Positions 18,618-26,827 of a stretch of 64,000 nucleotides of DNA are shown here, in pieces. Where the stretch lies: positions 1 through 64,000 of the forward strand of contig NZ_JBHLWI010000028.1 of assembly GCF_042432905.1 (NCBI RefSeq), written 5' to 3'. The stretch is from Fontibacter flavus. GTDB lineage: Bacteria; Bacteroidota; Bacteroidia; Cytophagales; Cyclobacteriaceae. Under the pieces are notes generated by a model that made no database searches, was not told the DNA's origin, and saw nothing but the letters and a program-made list of their open reading frames with translations. The position numbers and the translations under genes are program-made. How positions within the stretch are numbered: the stretch's first letter is position 1; every line of letters begins with the position of its first letter.

Positions 18618-19526
18618 AGGTAGCGATAGTCCAAAACGTTGATTGAATCCTGCGATTCCCTGCAAACCTCCTGTATGCAGGGCCATTATTTTTGAACCTT
18701 CAAGGAAATAATCTTTATTGATCAGATCTATCAGGCCATACATCATTTTTGAAGTATATACCGGATCTAAGGGGATGCCAAATTCACGGTAAAACCATCG
18801 GATAAAACCTATCAGGTCATCATTGGCTTTGCCATATCCGCCAAAATGGTAAGTATCGAAAATTTCAATTCTGCCTTTTGGCAGGATATTGAATTGATCC
18901 AATAAGCTGGCAATTTCTCCATGGATAAATTCTCCTTTTAATGAAGAGAATCCAAGCAGTTGCTGCTGGGCTCCAATTGATTTGGCAAGGCCTGCAAAGG
19001 TACCTCCTGTCCCGATAGATGTTGCGAAATGGGTATAGCCTGAGTCTGTTTTATTGAGAATTTCGGAAGTTCCCCGGACAGCCAGTTCATTGGTTCCTCC
19101 TTCTGGAACCAGGTAAAAATCCCCAAATGATGATTTGAGTTGATCCAAAAAGTCCAGGTTCTTTTTTCTCCTGTATTCCTCTCTACTGATATAATGTAAC
19201 ACCATTCCCTGCACCAGTACCGCATTCAGCGTGGGATTCAAGGGGAGTGTTTCTTCTCCTCTGATGATGCCGATGCTGTTAAAACCTGATGCCTTTGCCG
19301 CAGCAGCCGTAGCGTAAATATGGTTTGAATACGCCCCTCCAAAGGTCAAGAGTGTGTTTTTTCCTTCTTTTCGGGCTTGTTCCAGGTTGTATTTAAGTTT
19401 GAAAAATTTATTGCCTGAAGCCAAGGTGTGTACCTGATCCAACCTTCTGATGAATACTTGTATTCCTTTTTGTTTCCATAAAGGATAATCCAATTCCTGT
19501 GTTGAGATTTCCTGTGGTATCAGCAT
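18612..19526 (-). CDS. D-cysteine desulfhydrase / ACC deaminase-like PLP enzyme
   Basis: A 304-residue type II fold PLP enzyme of the 1-aminocyclopropane-1-carboxylate deaminase/D-cysteine desulfhydrase family. The Schiff-base lysine lies in ASGNKFFKLKYNL (residue ~40), followed by FGGAYSNHIYATAAAAKASG and the phosphate-binding SIGTGGTFAG. Members split D-cysteine to pyruvate, H2S and ammonia or deaminate related D-amino acids; true ACC deaminase activity needs residues that cannot be judged safely here. The genes on both sides are on the opposite strand, so it stands alone. Confidence 0.87.
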   Translation of the reverse strand: MLIPQEISTQELDYPLWKQKGIQVFIRRLDQVHTLASGNKFFKLKYNLEQARKEGKNTLLTFGGAYSNHIYATAAAAKASGFNSIGIIRGEETLPLNPTLNAVLVQGMVLHYISREEYRRKKNLDFLDQLKSSFGDFYLVPEGGTNELAVRGTSEILNKTDSGYTHFATSIGTGGTFAGLAKSIGAQQQLLGFSSLKGEFIHGEIASLLDQFNILPKGRIEIFDTYHFGGYGKANDDLIGFIRWFYREFGIPLDPVYTSKMMYGLIDLINKDYFLEGSKIMALHTGGLQGIAGFNQRFGLSLPL

Positions 19527-19586
19527 GTTTTAGCTTATTCTTACACAAATATCAAAAACTTTATCAAATGCCCTTATTTTTGTGCT

Positions 19587-20630
19587 ATGATAACGGATTT
19601 TGAACCGGAAAATTTTGACGAAGAAGAAGAGGTTGAGCTCTTTGAACATCATAGTTTTACAGTAGACAAGGGTCAGACACTGACTAGGATCGATAAGTTT
19701 TTGACAGACAAAGTGGCCAATGCCACCAGAAATAAGGTGCAGAATGCCATTGATGCCGGAAATGTCCTGGTCAATGGCAAACCTACCAAGTCTAATTATA
19801 AGGTAAAGCCTTTTGATGAGATCAAGGTGTTTTTGGAAAAACCACCAAGAGATACTGAAGTAGTACCGGAGAAGATTCCTTTAAATATTCTGTTTGAGGA
19901 TGAGCATTTATTGGTTGTGAACAAACCTGCGGGAATGGTTGTCCATCCGGCTCATGGAAACTGGACAGGTACTTTGGTCAATGCCTTGGTGTATTATTTC
20001 AACCAACTTCCCACCATGCCCGGAAATACAGGAAGGCCAGGACTGGTTCACCGTATAGATAAGGATACCTCTGGACTTTTGGTGATTTCCAAATCTGAGT
20101 TGGCCATGTCAGATCTGGCCAATCAGTTTTTTCACCACCACATAGACAGGACTTATCTGGCTCTTGTATGGGGAGAGCCTGAACAGGATGAAGGGACGGT
20201 TGTGGCCCATGTGGGCAGAAGTGCAAAAGACAGGAAAGTAATGGATGCGTTTCCTGATGGATCGCAAGGCAAGCACGCCGTTACCCATTGGAAAGTCCTG
20301 AAGAGGTTAAGGTATGTGTCTTTGATTCAATGTAATTTGGAAACAGGAAGAACGCACCAAATTCGCGCACATATGAAGTTTCTCGGGCATCCGCTGTTCA
20401 ACGATGCCATGTATGGGGGAGATAAAATCCGGAAAGGTACCCAGTTTGCAAAGTACAAGACTTTTGTGCAAAACTGTTTTAACCTGATGCCGAGACAGGC
20501 CCTACATGCCATGTCTTTGGGCTTTGTCCATCCAGTGACCAAGAAAAGATTGTATTTCGAAAGTCCACTGCCGGAAGACTTTGCTGCGGTACTTGAGAAA
20601 TGGGAGAATTATGTCAAATTTGAAGACTAA
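19587..20630 (+). CDS. rluD: RluA-family 23S rRNA pseudouridine synthase (RluD-like)
   Basis: A 347-residue enzyme with an acidic N-terminal extension, an S4 RNA-binding domain (residues ~28-80, LTRIDKFLTDKVANATRNKV), and the RluA catalytic domain: NKPAGMVVHPAHG, GLVHRIDKDTSGLLVISK with the catalytic Asp, and GRTHQIRAHM. RluD acts on helix 69 of 23S rRNA and is the usual S4-containing, ~320-350-residue member. The target assignment is by family; RluC-type specificity is less likely. It is 60 bp from the divergent desulfhydrase start. Confidence 0.92.
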   Translation: MITDFEPENFDEEEEVELFEHHSFTVDKGQTLTRIDKFLTDKVANATRNKVQNAIDAGNVLVNGKPTKSNYKVKPFDEIKVFLEKPPRDTEVVPEKIPLNILFEDEHLLVVNKPAGMVVHPAHGNWTGTLVNALVYYFNQLPTMPGNTGRPGLVHRIDKDTSGLLVISKSELAMSDLANQFFHHHIDRTYLALVWGEPEQDEGTVVAHVGRSAKDRKVMDAFPDGSQGKHAVTHWKVLKRLRYVSLIQCNLETGRTHQIRAHMKFLGHPLFNDAMYGGDKIRKGTQFAKYKTFVQNCFNLMPRQALHAMSLGFVHPVTKKRLYFESPLPEDFAAVLEKWENYVKFED

Positions 20631-20840
20631 TTTTATCAAATAATATAGTTTTTACTTGAAATACTTAAAAATTAAGCCTGTTTTTGGCCTTTGATTGATC
20701 AAAACCAAGGCAGGAAACCAAAAATCTATTATCAAGTTTTCAATTTTGTACCTTTCGCAATCGATCGTGTATAATGATTTTTCATTATTTGATTTAAAAA
20801 ATAAAAATAGTGTAAAAATTCAGCTTGATATTTGTCAAAT
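20631..20840. other. AT-rich spacer without recognised gene
   Basis: About 210 bp of AT-rich DNA between rluD and the first tRNA-like unit. A 64-codon ORF starting at 20,695 has a Leu/Ile/Phe-rich translation with no recognisable motif and runs into the tRNA-like unit; I do not regard it as a gene. Confidence 0.5.
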
Positions 20841-20871
20841 TTTTAGAATTAGTCTTTTCGAGTTAAATTTG
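20841..20871 (+). promoter_or_regulatory. Promoter candidate for the first tRNA-like RNA
   Basis: TTTT at 20841-20844, a 19-bp spacer, then TAAATTTG at 20864-20871, a perfect TAnnTTTG -7 box. Transcription would begin near 20878. The same spacing is found before the second tRNA-like unit. Confidence 0.5.
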
Positions 20872-20906
20872 CATTGCAAAAAGGGGTAAAAATCATCCTT
20901 TTATTA

Positions 20907-20966
20907 TGTAGGGATACGATCGGATAAGGGAATAAAATCCCTGAAGGTTCAAAGCCTTCTCCTACA
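20907..20966 (+). ncRNA. tRNA-like structured RNA 1 (D-arm-less)
   Basis: A 60-nt sequence folds like a reduced tRNA: a 7-bp acceptor TGTAGGG (20907-20913) / TCCTACA (20960-20966, one G-U); a 5-bp anticodon-like stem AGGGA/TCCCT with a short A-rich loop; no variable loop; and a 5-bp T-arm GAAGG/CCTTC with loop TTCAAAG. The D-arm is replaced by ~13 unpaired bases, and no ACCA end is encoded. A promoter lies upstream and a 12-bp intrinsic terminator starts 33 bp downstream, so it looks like an independent small RNA of ~150 nt. It shares acceptor and T-arm sequence with the unit at 21,241. Function unknown; a decayed tRNA gene is the main alternative. Confidence 0.45.
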
Positions 20967-20998
20967 TCAGGTTATTTTGGGTTTATTGTTAATTGACT

Positions 20999-21030
20999 AA
21001 AGCTGTGAAATTGTATTTCACAGCTTTTTT
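20999..21030 (+). terminator. Intrinsic terminator of tRNA-like RNA 1
   Basis: A perfect 12-bp stem AAAGCTGTGAAA (20999-21010) / TTTCACAGCTTT (21016-21027) with a 5-nt loop, continuing into a T-run. Placed directly after the first tRNA-like unit. Confidence 0.88.
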
Positions 21031-21174
21031 GATTTTTAGGTCAAATCATTTCTCAAATCACATTGAAAAATCCTTAATCAAAGATGTTTATCAAGAGCAT
21101 GGATTGCTTAATTGGTATTAAATATCTGTTTGAAATAAAAAAAATGTAAAAAAATAATAAAATCATTAGTAAAA

Positions 21175-21205
21175 TTTTAACAATTAACTTCTTTTATTAA
21201 TTTTG
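21175..21205 (+). promoter_or_regulatory. Promoter candidate for the second tRNA-like RNA
   Basis: TTTT at 21175-21178, 19-bp spacer, then TAATTTTG at 21198-21205 (fits TAnnTTTG). Transcription would begin near 21211, about 30 nt before the tRNA-like fold, as for the first unit. Confidence 0.45.
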
Positions 21206-21240
21206 ACCTGTCTTTAAAAGAAAGGCAATCAAAGCGACAC

Positions 21241-21376
21241 TGTAGGATGTTGAAATTGGCAGACAAGCCCTCCTGTCTCGGGGGTGGGGATTCCGATAGC
21301 TATCGGAAGGATAAAGCGCACCAAGAGCTCTAGTGTTGCCTAACTGCCCCGTGGAGGTTCGAGTCCTTCTCCTACA
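21241..21376 (+). ncRNA. tRNA-like structured RNA 2 (tRNA-Leu-like with expanded variable arm)
   Basis: A 136-nt sequence matches a class II tRNA in order: perfect 7-bp acceptor TGTAGGA/TCCTACA, D-stem TTG/CAA around the Leu-type loop AAATTGGCAGA, anticodon stem CCCTC/GGGGG with loop CTGTCTC, T-arm GGAGG/CCTTC with loop TTCGAGT. The formal anticodon would be GUC, but position 37 is a pyrimidine and the loop is abnormal. The variable arm is about 68 nt instead of 12-20: a GGGG/CCCC base stem holds an inserted 18-bp perfect palindrome (21,291-21,308) and an AGAGCTCT hairpin. An intrinsic terminator follows. It may be a pseudo-tRNA hit by an insertion, or a functional tRNA mimic; I cannot decide. 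Confidence 0.5.
21291..21308. repeat. 18-bp perfect palindrome inside tRNA-like RNA 2
   Basis: TTCCGATAGCTATCGGAA is its own reverse complement. I recall CCGATAGCTATCGG-type palindromes being frequent in genomes of this order, but this window has only this copy, so repeat-family membership is an inference. Confidence 0.5.
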
Positions 21377-21406
21377 GCAATTACATTTGGGTTGAAAACT
21401 ATCATT

Positions 21407-21455
21407 GAGGCAGTTTGACTAGCTGAAAGGCGTGTTACAGACTGTCTCTTTTTTT
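21407..21455 (+). terminator. Intrinsic terminator of tRNA-like RNA 2
   Basis: GAGGCAGTTTG (21407-21417) pairs with CAGACTGTCTC (21438-21448) over 11 bp with two G-U pairs, followed by TTTTTTT. It lies 30 nt after the tRNA-like fold and 77 nt before the next gene. Confidence 0.7.
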
Positions 21456-21531
21456 GATTTACGTAAATCAGCATAGACATTTTCCTTTTTTCCAGTCCTT
21501 TTATATTACTTTTACTAGTGTAGTTGATTTT

Positions 21532-24500
21532 ATGAAAGCACCCAAGAAACATATCAAAGTATCAAAGCTTTTCAGAAGTAGGATTTTCAGGATTATATGG
21601 TCTGTCTTTCTGGTGCTTGGGCTATTGCAGGTGATCTTGTTTTTTGGTTCAGATTTTTTATTACGGAATTACCTGAAGGAAAAAGTCAAACAATCCTCTG
21701 AGGGGAAATATGAGATAGACTTTCAGAATTTTCATATCCTGTTTATTCAAAGAGGGATTTCCTTTAAAGGGTTAAAAATTAATCCCTTGGATGAAAGGAT
21801 TGAGGAATTGGAAAACATAGCCTATTACAATGTGGATGTGCCGGAAATGAGCATAACAGGGATCAATTACCTTTTCCGGAAAAAAGAACTTGTATTCGGG
21901 AATATTTCCCTGACCAAACCCAGTGTGGATTTCCGTCTGAAGATAGACGATACTGAAGAAATGGAATTTGAGGAATCTCCCCTGGAAATACTGCAAGAGG
22001 AGATCAGGAAATCATTTTTAGGCTCTAAGCTCAATGAGATTAGGATTAAAAAGCTTCAGGTGGATAATGCGGATTTATTGATCAAGAACTTTATCGCTCA
22101 AAGAAGTATCAAGGCAGAAAATTCGGCGCTCTATCTCCAGAATGTACAACTGTTGCAATCAAGGATACCAGAGACACCTTTCAATGCGGAAGGCTTTTCT
22201 TTTGAAATCGACAATTTTGAAATTCTACTGGCGGATAGTGTACATACCATTGAAGCTCAAAAAATCAGTGTTTCTTCGCTGGATCAATATATTCAGGCAA
22301 AAAATGCGAAAATAACTCCGGACTTCGATCGGTACTCTGAGACCTATTTTGAAGTGAGTTTGGAAGATCTTTTACTCAGTGATGCGGATATCAATAAGGT
22401 TTTTTATACCACGGAGGTGGAAGTGGGGAAATTGGCACTGCATAAGCCCGTTTTCAGTCTATATGTAGGAGAAAGAAAAAAGAAGCAGGAGGATGTAAAG
22501 CCGTTTGATTTTTATGACTTGATTGAAGGTATTTTGGTTTCCATTCAAATCAAAGACTTGGAAATTGAGCAGGGAGTTTTTGCTCAGCGCAACATATTGC
22601 GTCCTGATAGCTATATGATCAAGACGGAAAGAATTGATTTTAACATGTCGGATTTTTATGTTGGCCCAAATGAATCTGAAAAGAAAAACAGGTTTTTTTA
22701 TGCTGATCATGCTACTGTAGATCTCTATGACGTTGACCTGATTCTTGGTGACAGTATCCATCAGGTCAAGGGAGATTTTGTTCGCCTTTCTTCCTATGAA
22801 GATCAAATTAGGATTGAAGGTTTTAAACTGTTTCCCGTTGAAGAACAGGATACAATAAAAGGAATAACCTTATTGGATATCGATGTGCCGCAATTGAGTA
22901 TTACCAATGCCAATCTGAAAAAGATCTATAATGAAGGGATTGTAGATGTTCAGGGTATCTTGGTCGAAAATCCTGAAATAATCCTTAAAGATATACAAGC
23001 CAAATCAACGGAAAAGGAGTTTGACCTCAGCGCTTTTTATTCAGAGTATCTGGAAGGAATCTACGTCAAGAGATTTGAAATCAAGGAGGGTTCTTTGGTG
23101 GTGGATAATAAGATCAGGGTGCGGCAGGACAGTTTATCCTTTGGTAAGGTGAATATGGTACTGGAAAACTTTGCCCTGGATGAAAAAACGGAAATTTCTG
23201 AGGCGAAAAGCTTTTTTTGGGCTGATCATTTACAGCTGGAATTACAGGATTACGCTTTGAAACTTGCGGATAATCTACATGTTTTTAAAGCGGACAGGGT
23301 GTTTCTGGATACCAAGCTATCCAGGATTCAAATTGACGGGTTTGCTTTAAAGCCTGCTGATCCCAACCAGATTCAAAGTACTTTGGATAGATATGGAAAA
23401 AGTACCACCTTGGATATTTTTGTCCCGCATTTTTCAGCAGAAGGAGTGGACATCAAGTCTGCCTATTTTGATGAAGTTCTGAATGTAAACAGGATTCTCG
23501 TTCCCTCTCCCAAAATCGGGATATTCCGATACAGGCCGGTAGTTGAGGATTTGGAGGAGGAGAAGGTTGATCAACAGGAAATCCTTCAGTTATTGACCAA
23601 TTATTTTAAAGAAGTTAAGGTCAAATCACTGGTACTGCAAAGAGGAACTTTGAATTATGAGAATTATATCAGGGAAAGAATCAGGACTTTTTCAGAGGAT
23701 AATGTTTCCATTGCGGTCAAAAACTTCCATATCAATGAACAAACGAATCCTGATGAACTCAAATTCTTGTTTTCAGAAGAAGTGGATTTACGTCTGAATA
23801 ATTATGTTTTCAATATTGCGGATGGTAAATACAATGTCCTGGCAGACCGGATAAATTTCAACACCGCAAGGGAAGAAATAATAGCATCCAATGTCAGGTT
23901 AATTCCCCGAAATGTTTTTACAGACAAAACAAGAGTAAGGGCGACGATTCCTGAAATGTCTTTCAGAGGAGTGGATTTAGAATCTTTTCTTTTTGAAAAT
24001 ACCCTGAGTCTCGAGAAAGTGAAACTTTCAGGAAGCAATGTCAATGTACTGATCAATAATGATCTGGACGATCAGGATGCTCCCGTCGCTAGAAGGCAAC
24101 GTAGAGAAAGGAACCTTCCCAAAACCATTGATATTGTCAAAATTGACACAATTGAAGCTGAAAAAGCACTGTTTAGTCTTGGGTTTAGGGAAGGGGGCGT
24201 TCAAACTGAACTGATCAATACTGGAGTTGACCTTTCTTTCTATGATTTTATGCTGGACTCTGCTATCATCAGCAGAGGCAATATAGTAGAGTTTTTCACC
24301 TCTATGGCTTTGGGGATAGATGAATTCTGGTTGACTTTAAAAGACAGCGTGCATCAGGTGACTTTTTCCAAGGTGGAACTGGATACCCGATACGAAGGAA
24401 TTTTGCTTGATAATTTCAGGATTATTCCAAGGGACCTTTCCGGGAAACCCGGAAATCCTGTTTTTTCGGGACATATCCCAACTATTCTGATCAAGATCCG

Positions 24501-25866
24501 ATCTTTGGCAGAAATTCAAAGCAATAAGGATTTGTGGATCAAAGAACTCAGGCTTTTCAGACCTGATATGGAAGTGTTTGTTGATCAGGTGAAACGTGAT
24601 CCAAAGGATGGGGGAGAAAAGGAAATCAAAGAAGGCTTGTTTTCCTCTCTTCAAATTGACGATTTTGAAATAGTCGAGGGGAATCTGGCTTTCTTTCAAA
24701 AGGATGGAAGTAAAGAACCTCAAATCCTGAAAAAGCTGAGCCTTGCTTTTGAAGACCTAAAGCTTGACCTCAATGAATTACAGGACTTCAAGACCAAAGA
24801 CCTGCTGCAAAAGGAATTTAAATTGACTTTTCCCGATTTTTCACTCTTGTTGAAAGACAGTCTCAATAAAGTTTCCATTGGCATGGTCTCCATAACCAAT
24901 CAGGAGATTGCTTTGAGTGATGTCAGCATTGAGCCAAGATATGGGTGGTACCAGTATGGTAAAAAAGTGGGTGTTCAGACGGATGTCATCAATGTTCATT
25001 TGCCAAGTGTATTGATACTAAATCCCGATTTGGACCTTCTCACCGAATATGAGATGCTCAAAGCTCCGAAAATTCTTGTACGTGATGCAAAAGGAGAGTT
25101 TTTCAGGGACAAGCGATATAAAAGGGAGCAAGGGATTTTCCGTCCAATGCCTCAGGCCTTGATGAGGAAAGCAGGATTTGATGTCCAGGTAGACACTTTT
25201 TTGGTGGAAAATGCCTCTATCTTTTACCATGAGTTTCCTGAAAACGGCATGGTGCCAGGGCAACTTTCTTTTACAGAATTGAGTGCTTCTTTGATCCCAT
25301 TTCAGCTTTCAAAAGTAGCGCTTGATGGGCTGCATAATGAGGCTTCTCTATTTGCGACAGCTAAAATAAATGGGCAAGCGCCAATAAGTCTTCAAGGGCG
25401 GCTTTCTTTTCAGCCACCCTATCCGATGAAGATCTCAGCGCAATTAGATGCTTTTGATTTAGATCATTTGAACAGTATTCTGGTTCCCAATGCTTTTGTA
25501 AAGGTGAGGTCAGGAAGGGTTAATGGAGCAGATTGGTCCTTTACAGCAGATAATGAGAAAGCCATTGGCTCTATGAAATTCCTGTACAATGACCTGAAGA
25601 TGGATTTATTGGATGAAAGAACGCTTGAAATTGCAAGTGGAAGGAAAAAGATACTGACTTTTGTACTCAATGTGTTTGCAGTAAGGACGCATAATCCGAG
25701 GGGATTCTTCAATACAACCATTGCCTCCAATATTTATTTTCCAAGGGATAAAGAAAGGTTTATCTTCAATTATTGGTGGAAGGCAAGTTTCAGTGGTTTG
25801 AAAGGCAGCGTTGGGTTGGGACAACCAAAGGTGCCCAAGAGAAAAAAAGAAGAGGAGGAAGATTGA
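21532..25866 (+). CDS. Very large AsmA/DUF748-like membrane-anchored repeat protein
   Basis: A 1444-residue protein with one N-terminal transmembrane helix (FRIIWSVFLVLGLLQVILFF) and a long beta-rich periplasmic part. At least six copies of a ~175-residue unit are visible, each with a signature such as FFYADHATVDLYDVDLILGD followed by H/N-x-V, then an I-x-GF-x-L-x-P strand; they lie near 22,195, 22,690, 23,212, 23,764, 24,290 and 24,815. This is the plan of AsmA/TamB/YhdP-like bridge proteins that carry lipids between membranes, so such a role is likely but unproven. The end (PKRKKEEEED) is basic/acidic. Start ATG at 21,532 is chosen over a TTG-like extension because the anchor begins directly after it. 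Confidence 0.75.
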   Translation: MKAPKKHIKVSKLFRSRIFRIIWSVFLVLGLLQVILFFGSDFLLRNYLKEKVKQSSEGKYEIDFQNFHILFIQRGISFKGLKINPLDERIEELENIAYYNVDVPEMSITGINYLFRKKELVFGNISLTKPSVDFRLKIDDTEEMEFEESPLEILQEEIRKSFLGSKLNEIRIKKLQVDNADLLIKNFIAQRSIKAENSALYLQNVQLLQSRIPETPFNAEGFSFEIDNFEILLADSVHTIEAQKISVSSLDQYIQAKNAKITPDFDRYSETYFEVSLEDLLLSDADINKVFYTTEVEVGKLALHKPVFSLYVGERKKKQEDVKPFDFYDLIEGILVSIQIKDLEIEQGVFAQRNILRPDSYMIKTERIDFNMSDFYVGPNESEKKNRFFYADHATVDLYDVDLILGDSIHQVKGDFVRLSSYEDQIRIEGFKLFPVEEQDTIKGITLLDIDVPQLSITNANLKKIYNEGIVDVQGILVENPEIILKDIQAKSTEKEFDLSAFYSEYLEGIYVKRFEIKEGSLVVDNKIRVRQDSLSFGKVNMVLENFALDEKTEISEAKSFFWADHLQLELQDYALKLADNLHVFKADRVFLDTKLSRIQIDGFALKPADPNQIQSTLDRYGKSTTLDIFVPHFSAEGVDIKSAYFDEVLNVNRILVPSPKIGIFRYRPVVEDLEEEKVDQQEILQLLTNYFKEVKVKSLVLQRGTLNYENYIRERIRTFSEDNVSIAVKNFHINEQTNPDELKFLFSEEVDLRLNNYVFNIADGKYNVLADRINFNTAREEIIASNVRLIPRNVFTDKTRVRATIPEMSFRGVDLESFLFENTLSLEKVKLSGSNVNVLINNDLDDQDAPVARRQRRERNLPKTIDIVKIDTIEAEKALFSLGFREGGVQTELINTGVDLSFYDFMLDSAIISRGNIVEFFTSMALGIDEFWLTLKDSVHQVTFSKVELDTRYEGILLDNFRIIPRDLSGKPGNPVFSGHIPTILIKIRSLAEIQSNKDLWIKELRLFRPDMEVFVDQVKRDPKDGGEKEIKEGLFSSLQIDDFEIVEGNLAFFQKDGSKEPQILKKLSLAFEDLKLDLNELQDFKTKDLLQKEFKLTFPDFSLLLKDSLNKVSIGMVSITNQEIALSDVSIEPRYGWYQYGKKVGVQTDVINVHLPSVLILNPDLDLLTEYEMLKAPKILVRDAKGEFFRDKRYKREQGIFRPMPQALMRKAGFDVQVDTFLVENASIFYHEFPENGMVPGQLSFTELSASLIPFQLSKVALDGLHNEASLFATAKINGQAPISLQGRLSFQPPYPMKISAQLDAFDLDHLNSILVPNAFVKVRSGRVNGADWSFTADNEKAIGSMKFLYNDLKMDLLDERTLEIASGRKKILTFVLNVFAVRTHNPRGFFNTTIASNIYFPRDKERFIFNYWWKASFSGLKGSVGLGQPKVPKRKKEEEED

Positions 25867-25867
25867 T

Positions 25868-26767
25868 TTACCTCCTGTTTCCCACCCAGACGCCAAAGAT
25901 TACCGCCAGGATGCCCATATAATGGCCAAAAAGCAGGATTTCCCCATCAAGTAGTCCCCACATGATCGCGACAATTGGGATGAGGTAAGTGACTGAACTG
26001 GCAAAGACCGGGGTGGCGACCTTTACCATCACATTGAATAAAATCAGGGCAAGTGCAGTCCCCACAATACCCAATATACTGATATATCCAGCCGCTTGAA
26101 GTGCTCCTTCTACATGTAAGAGTTTAAAAGAAAACTGGGTAAAAGTGAAAAGATAAACCAATGCTGCCGGTAAAACCATAAGCAAGGAAATGGCTGTAAT
26201 GGCTACAGGTTTGAGCTCGACAAATCGGTATTTGATAATATTCAGGTTTAGTCCATAACAGGCGCAGGCTAATAAGACATAGAAAGCATAGGCATTGATA
26301 TCTGTAAAAGAGCCAAATCCTGTTCCTTCTTTGACGGTCAATAAAATAACCACTCCAATAAAAGCAATGACCAGTCCCAGGGCATTTCGCTTGGTGATGC
26401 GGGCATTAAAAAACAAAGCGCCTATGATGACCACAAATAGAGGTGTCATGGCATTGAATACTCCAGTCAATGAGGAACTGAGCTGGGTTTGTGCTTTGGC
26501 AAATAAAAAAGCGGGGATGAAACTGCCTACAAGACCTACTGTTATCAGATTTTTTACCTGCCTTTTGTTGAGCTGTTTGAGTCTTGGCAGGGATAGTGGT
26601 AACAAGACCATTCCTGCGGCCACAATCCTAAAAGCGCCGACTTCACCCGGTGAGAAGATTTCCAGTCCCCTTTTGATCAGGATAAATGAACTTCCCCAGA
26701 TCAGGGCCAGAATCATCAGAAATCCCCATGCTTTCAGGGCGCTTTCTGCTTGTAAATCTTTGGTCAT
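25868..26767 (-). CDS. EamA (DMT superfamily) transporter
   Basis: A 299-residue membrane protein with ten hydrophobic segments in two EamA halves (LALIWGSSFILIKRGLEIFS at the start; ACACYGLNLNIIKYRF at the second half). Family members export amino acids or other metabolites. The two halves and Pro/Gly-rich helix ends (AMTPLFVVIIGALFF, YLIPIVAIMWGLLDGE) are normal. Its stop is one base from the stop of the AsmA-like gene in a convergent pair. Confidence 0.88.
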   Translation of the reverse strand: MTKDLQAESALKAWGFLMILALIWGSSFILIKRGLEIFSPGEVGAFRIVAAGMVLLPLSLPRLKQLNKRQVKNLITVGLVGSFIPAFLFAKAQTQLSSSLTGVFNAMTPLFVVIIGALFFNARITKRNALGLVIAFIGVVILLTVKEGTGFGSFTDINAYAFYVLLACACYGLNLNIIKYRFVELKPVAITAISLLMVLPAALVYLFTFTQFSFKLLHVEGALQAAGYISILGIVGTALALILFNVMVKVATPVFASSVTYLIPIVAIMWGLLDGEILLFGHYMGILAVIFGVWVGNRR

Positions 26768-26827
26768 ATTGAATGCTGTTCTTGCAAAAGTAGGCGGCTG
26801 TCTTCAGGTTAAGACCTTTCGTATTGA

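Noticed and set aside
21241..21376. tmRNA or group I intron-containing tRNA-Leu
   Set aside because: Far too short for tmRNA or a group I intron, no tag ORF, and the extra sequence is in the variable arm, not the anticodon loop.
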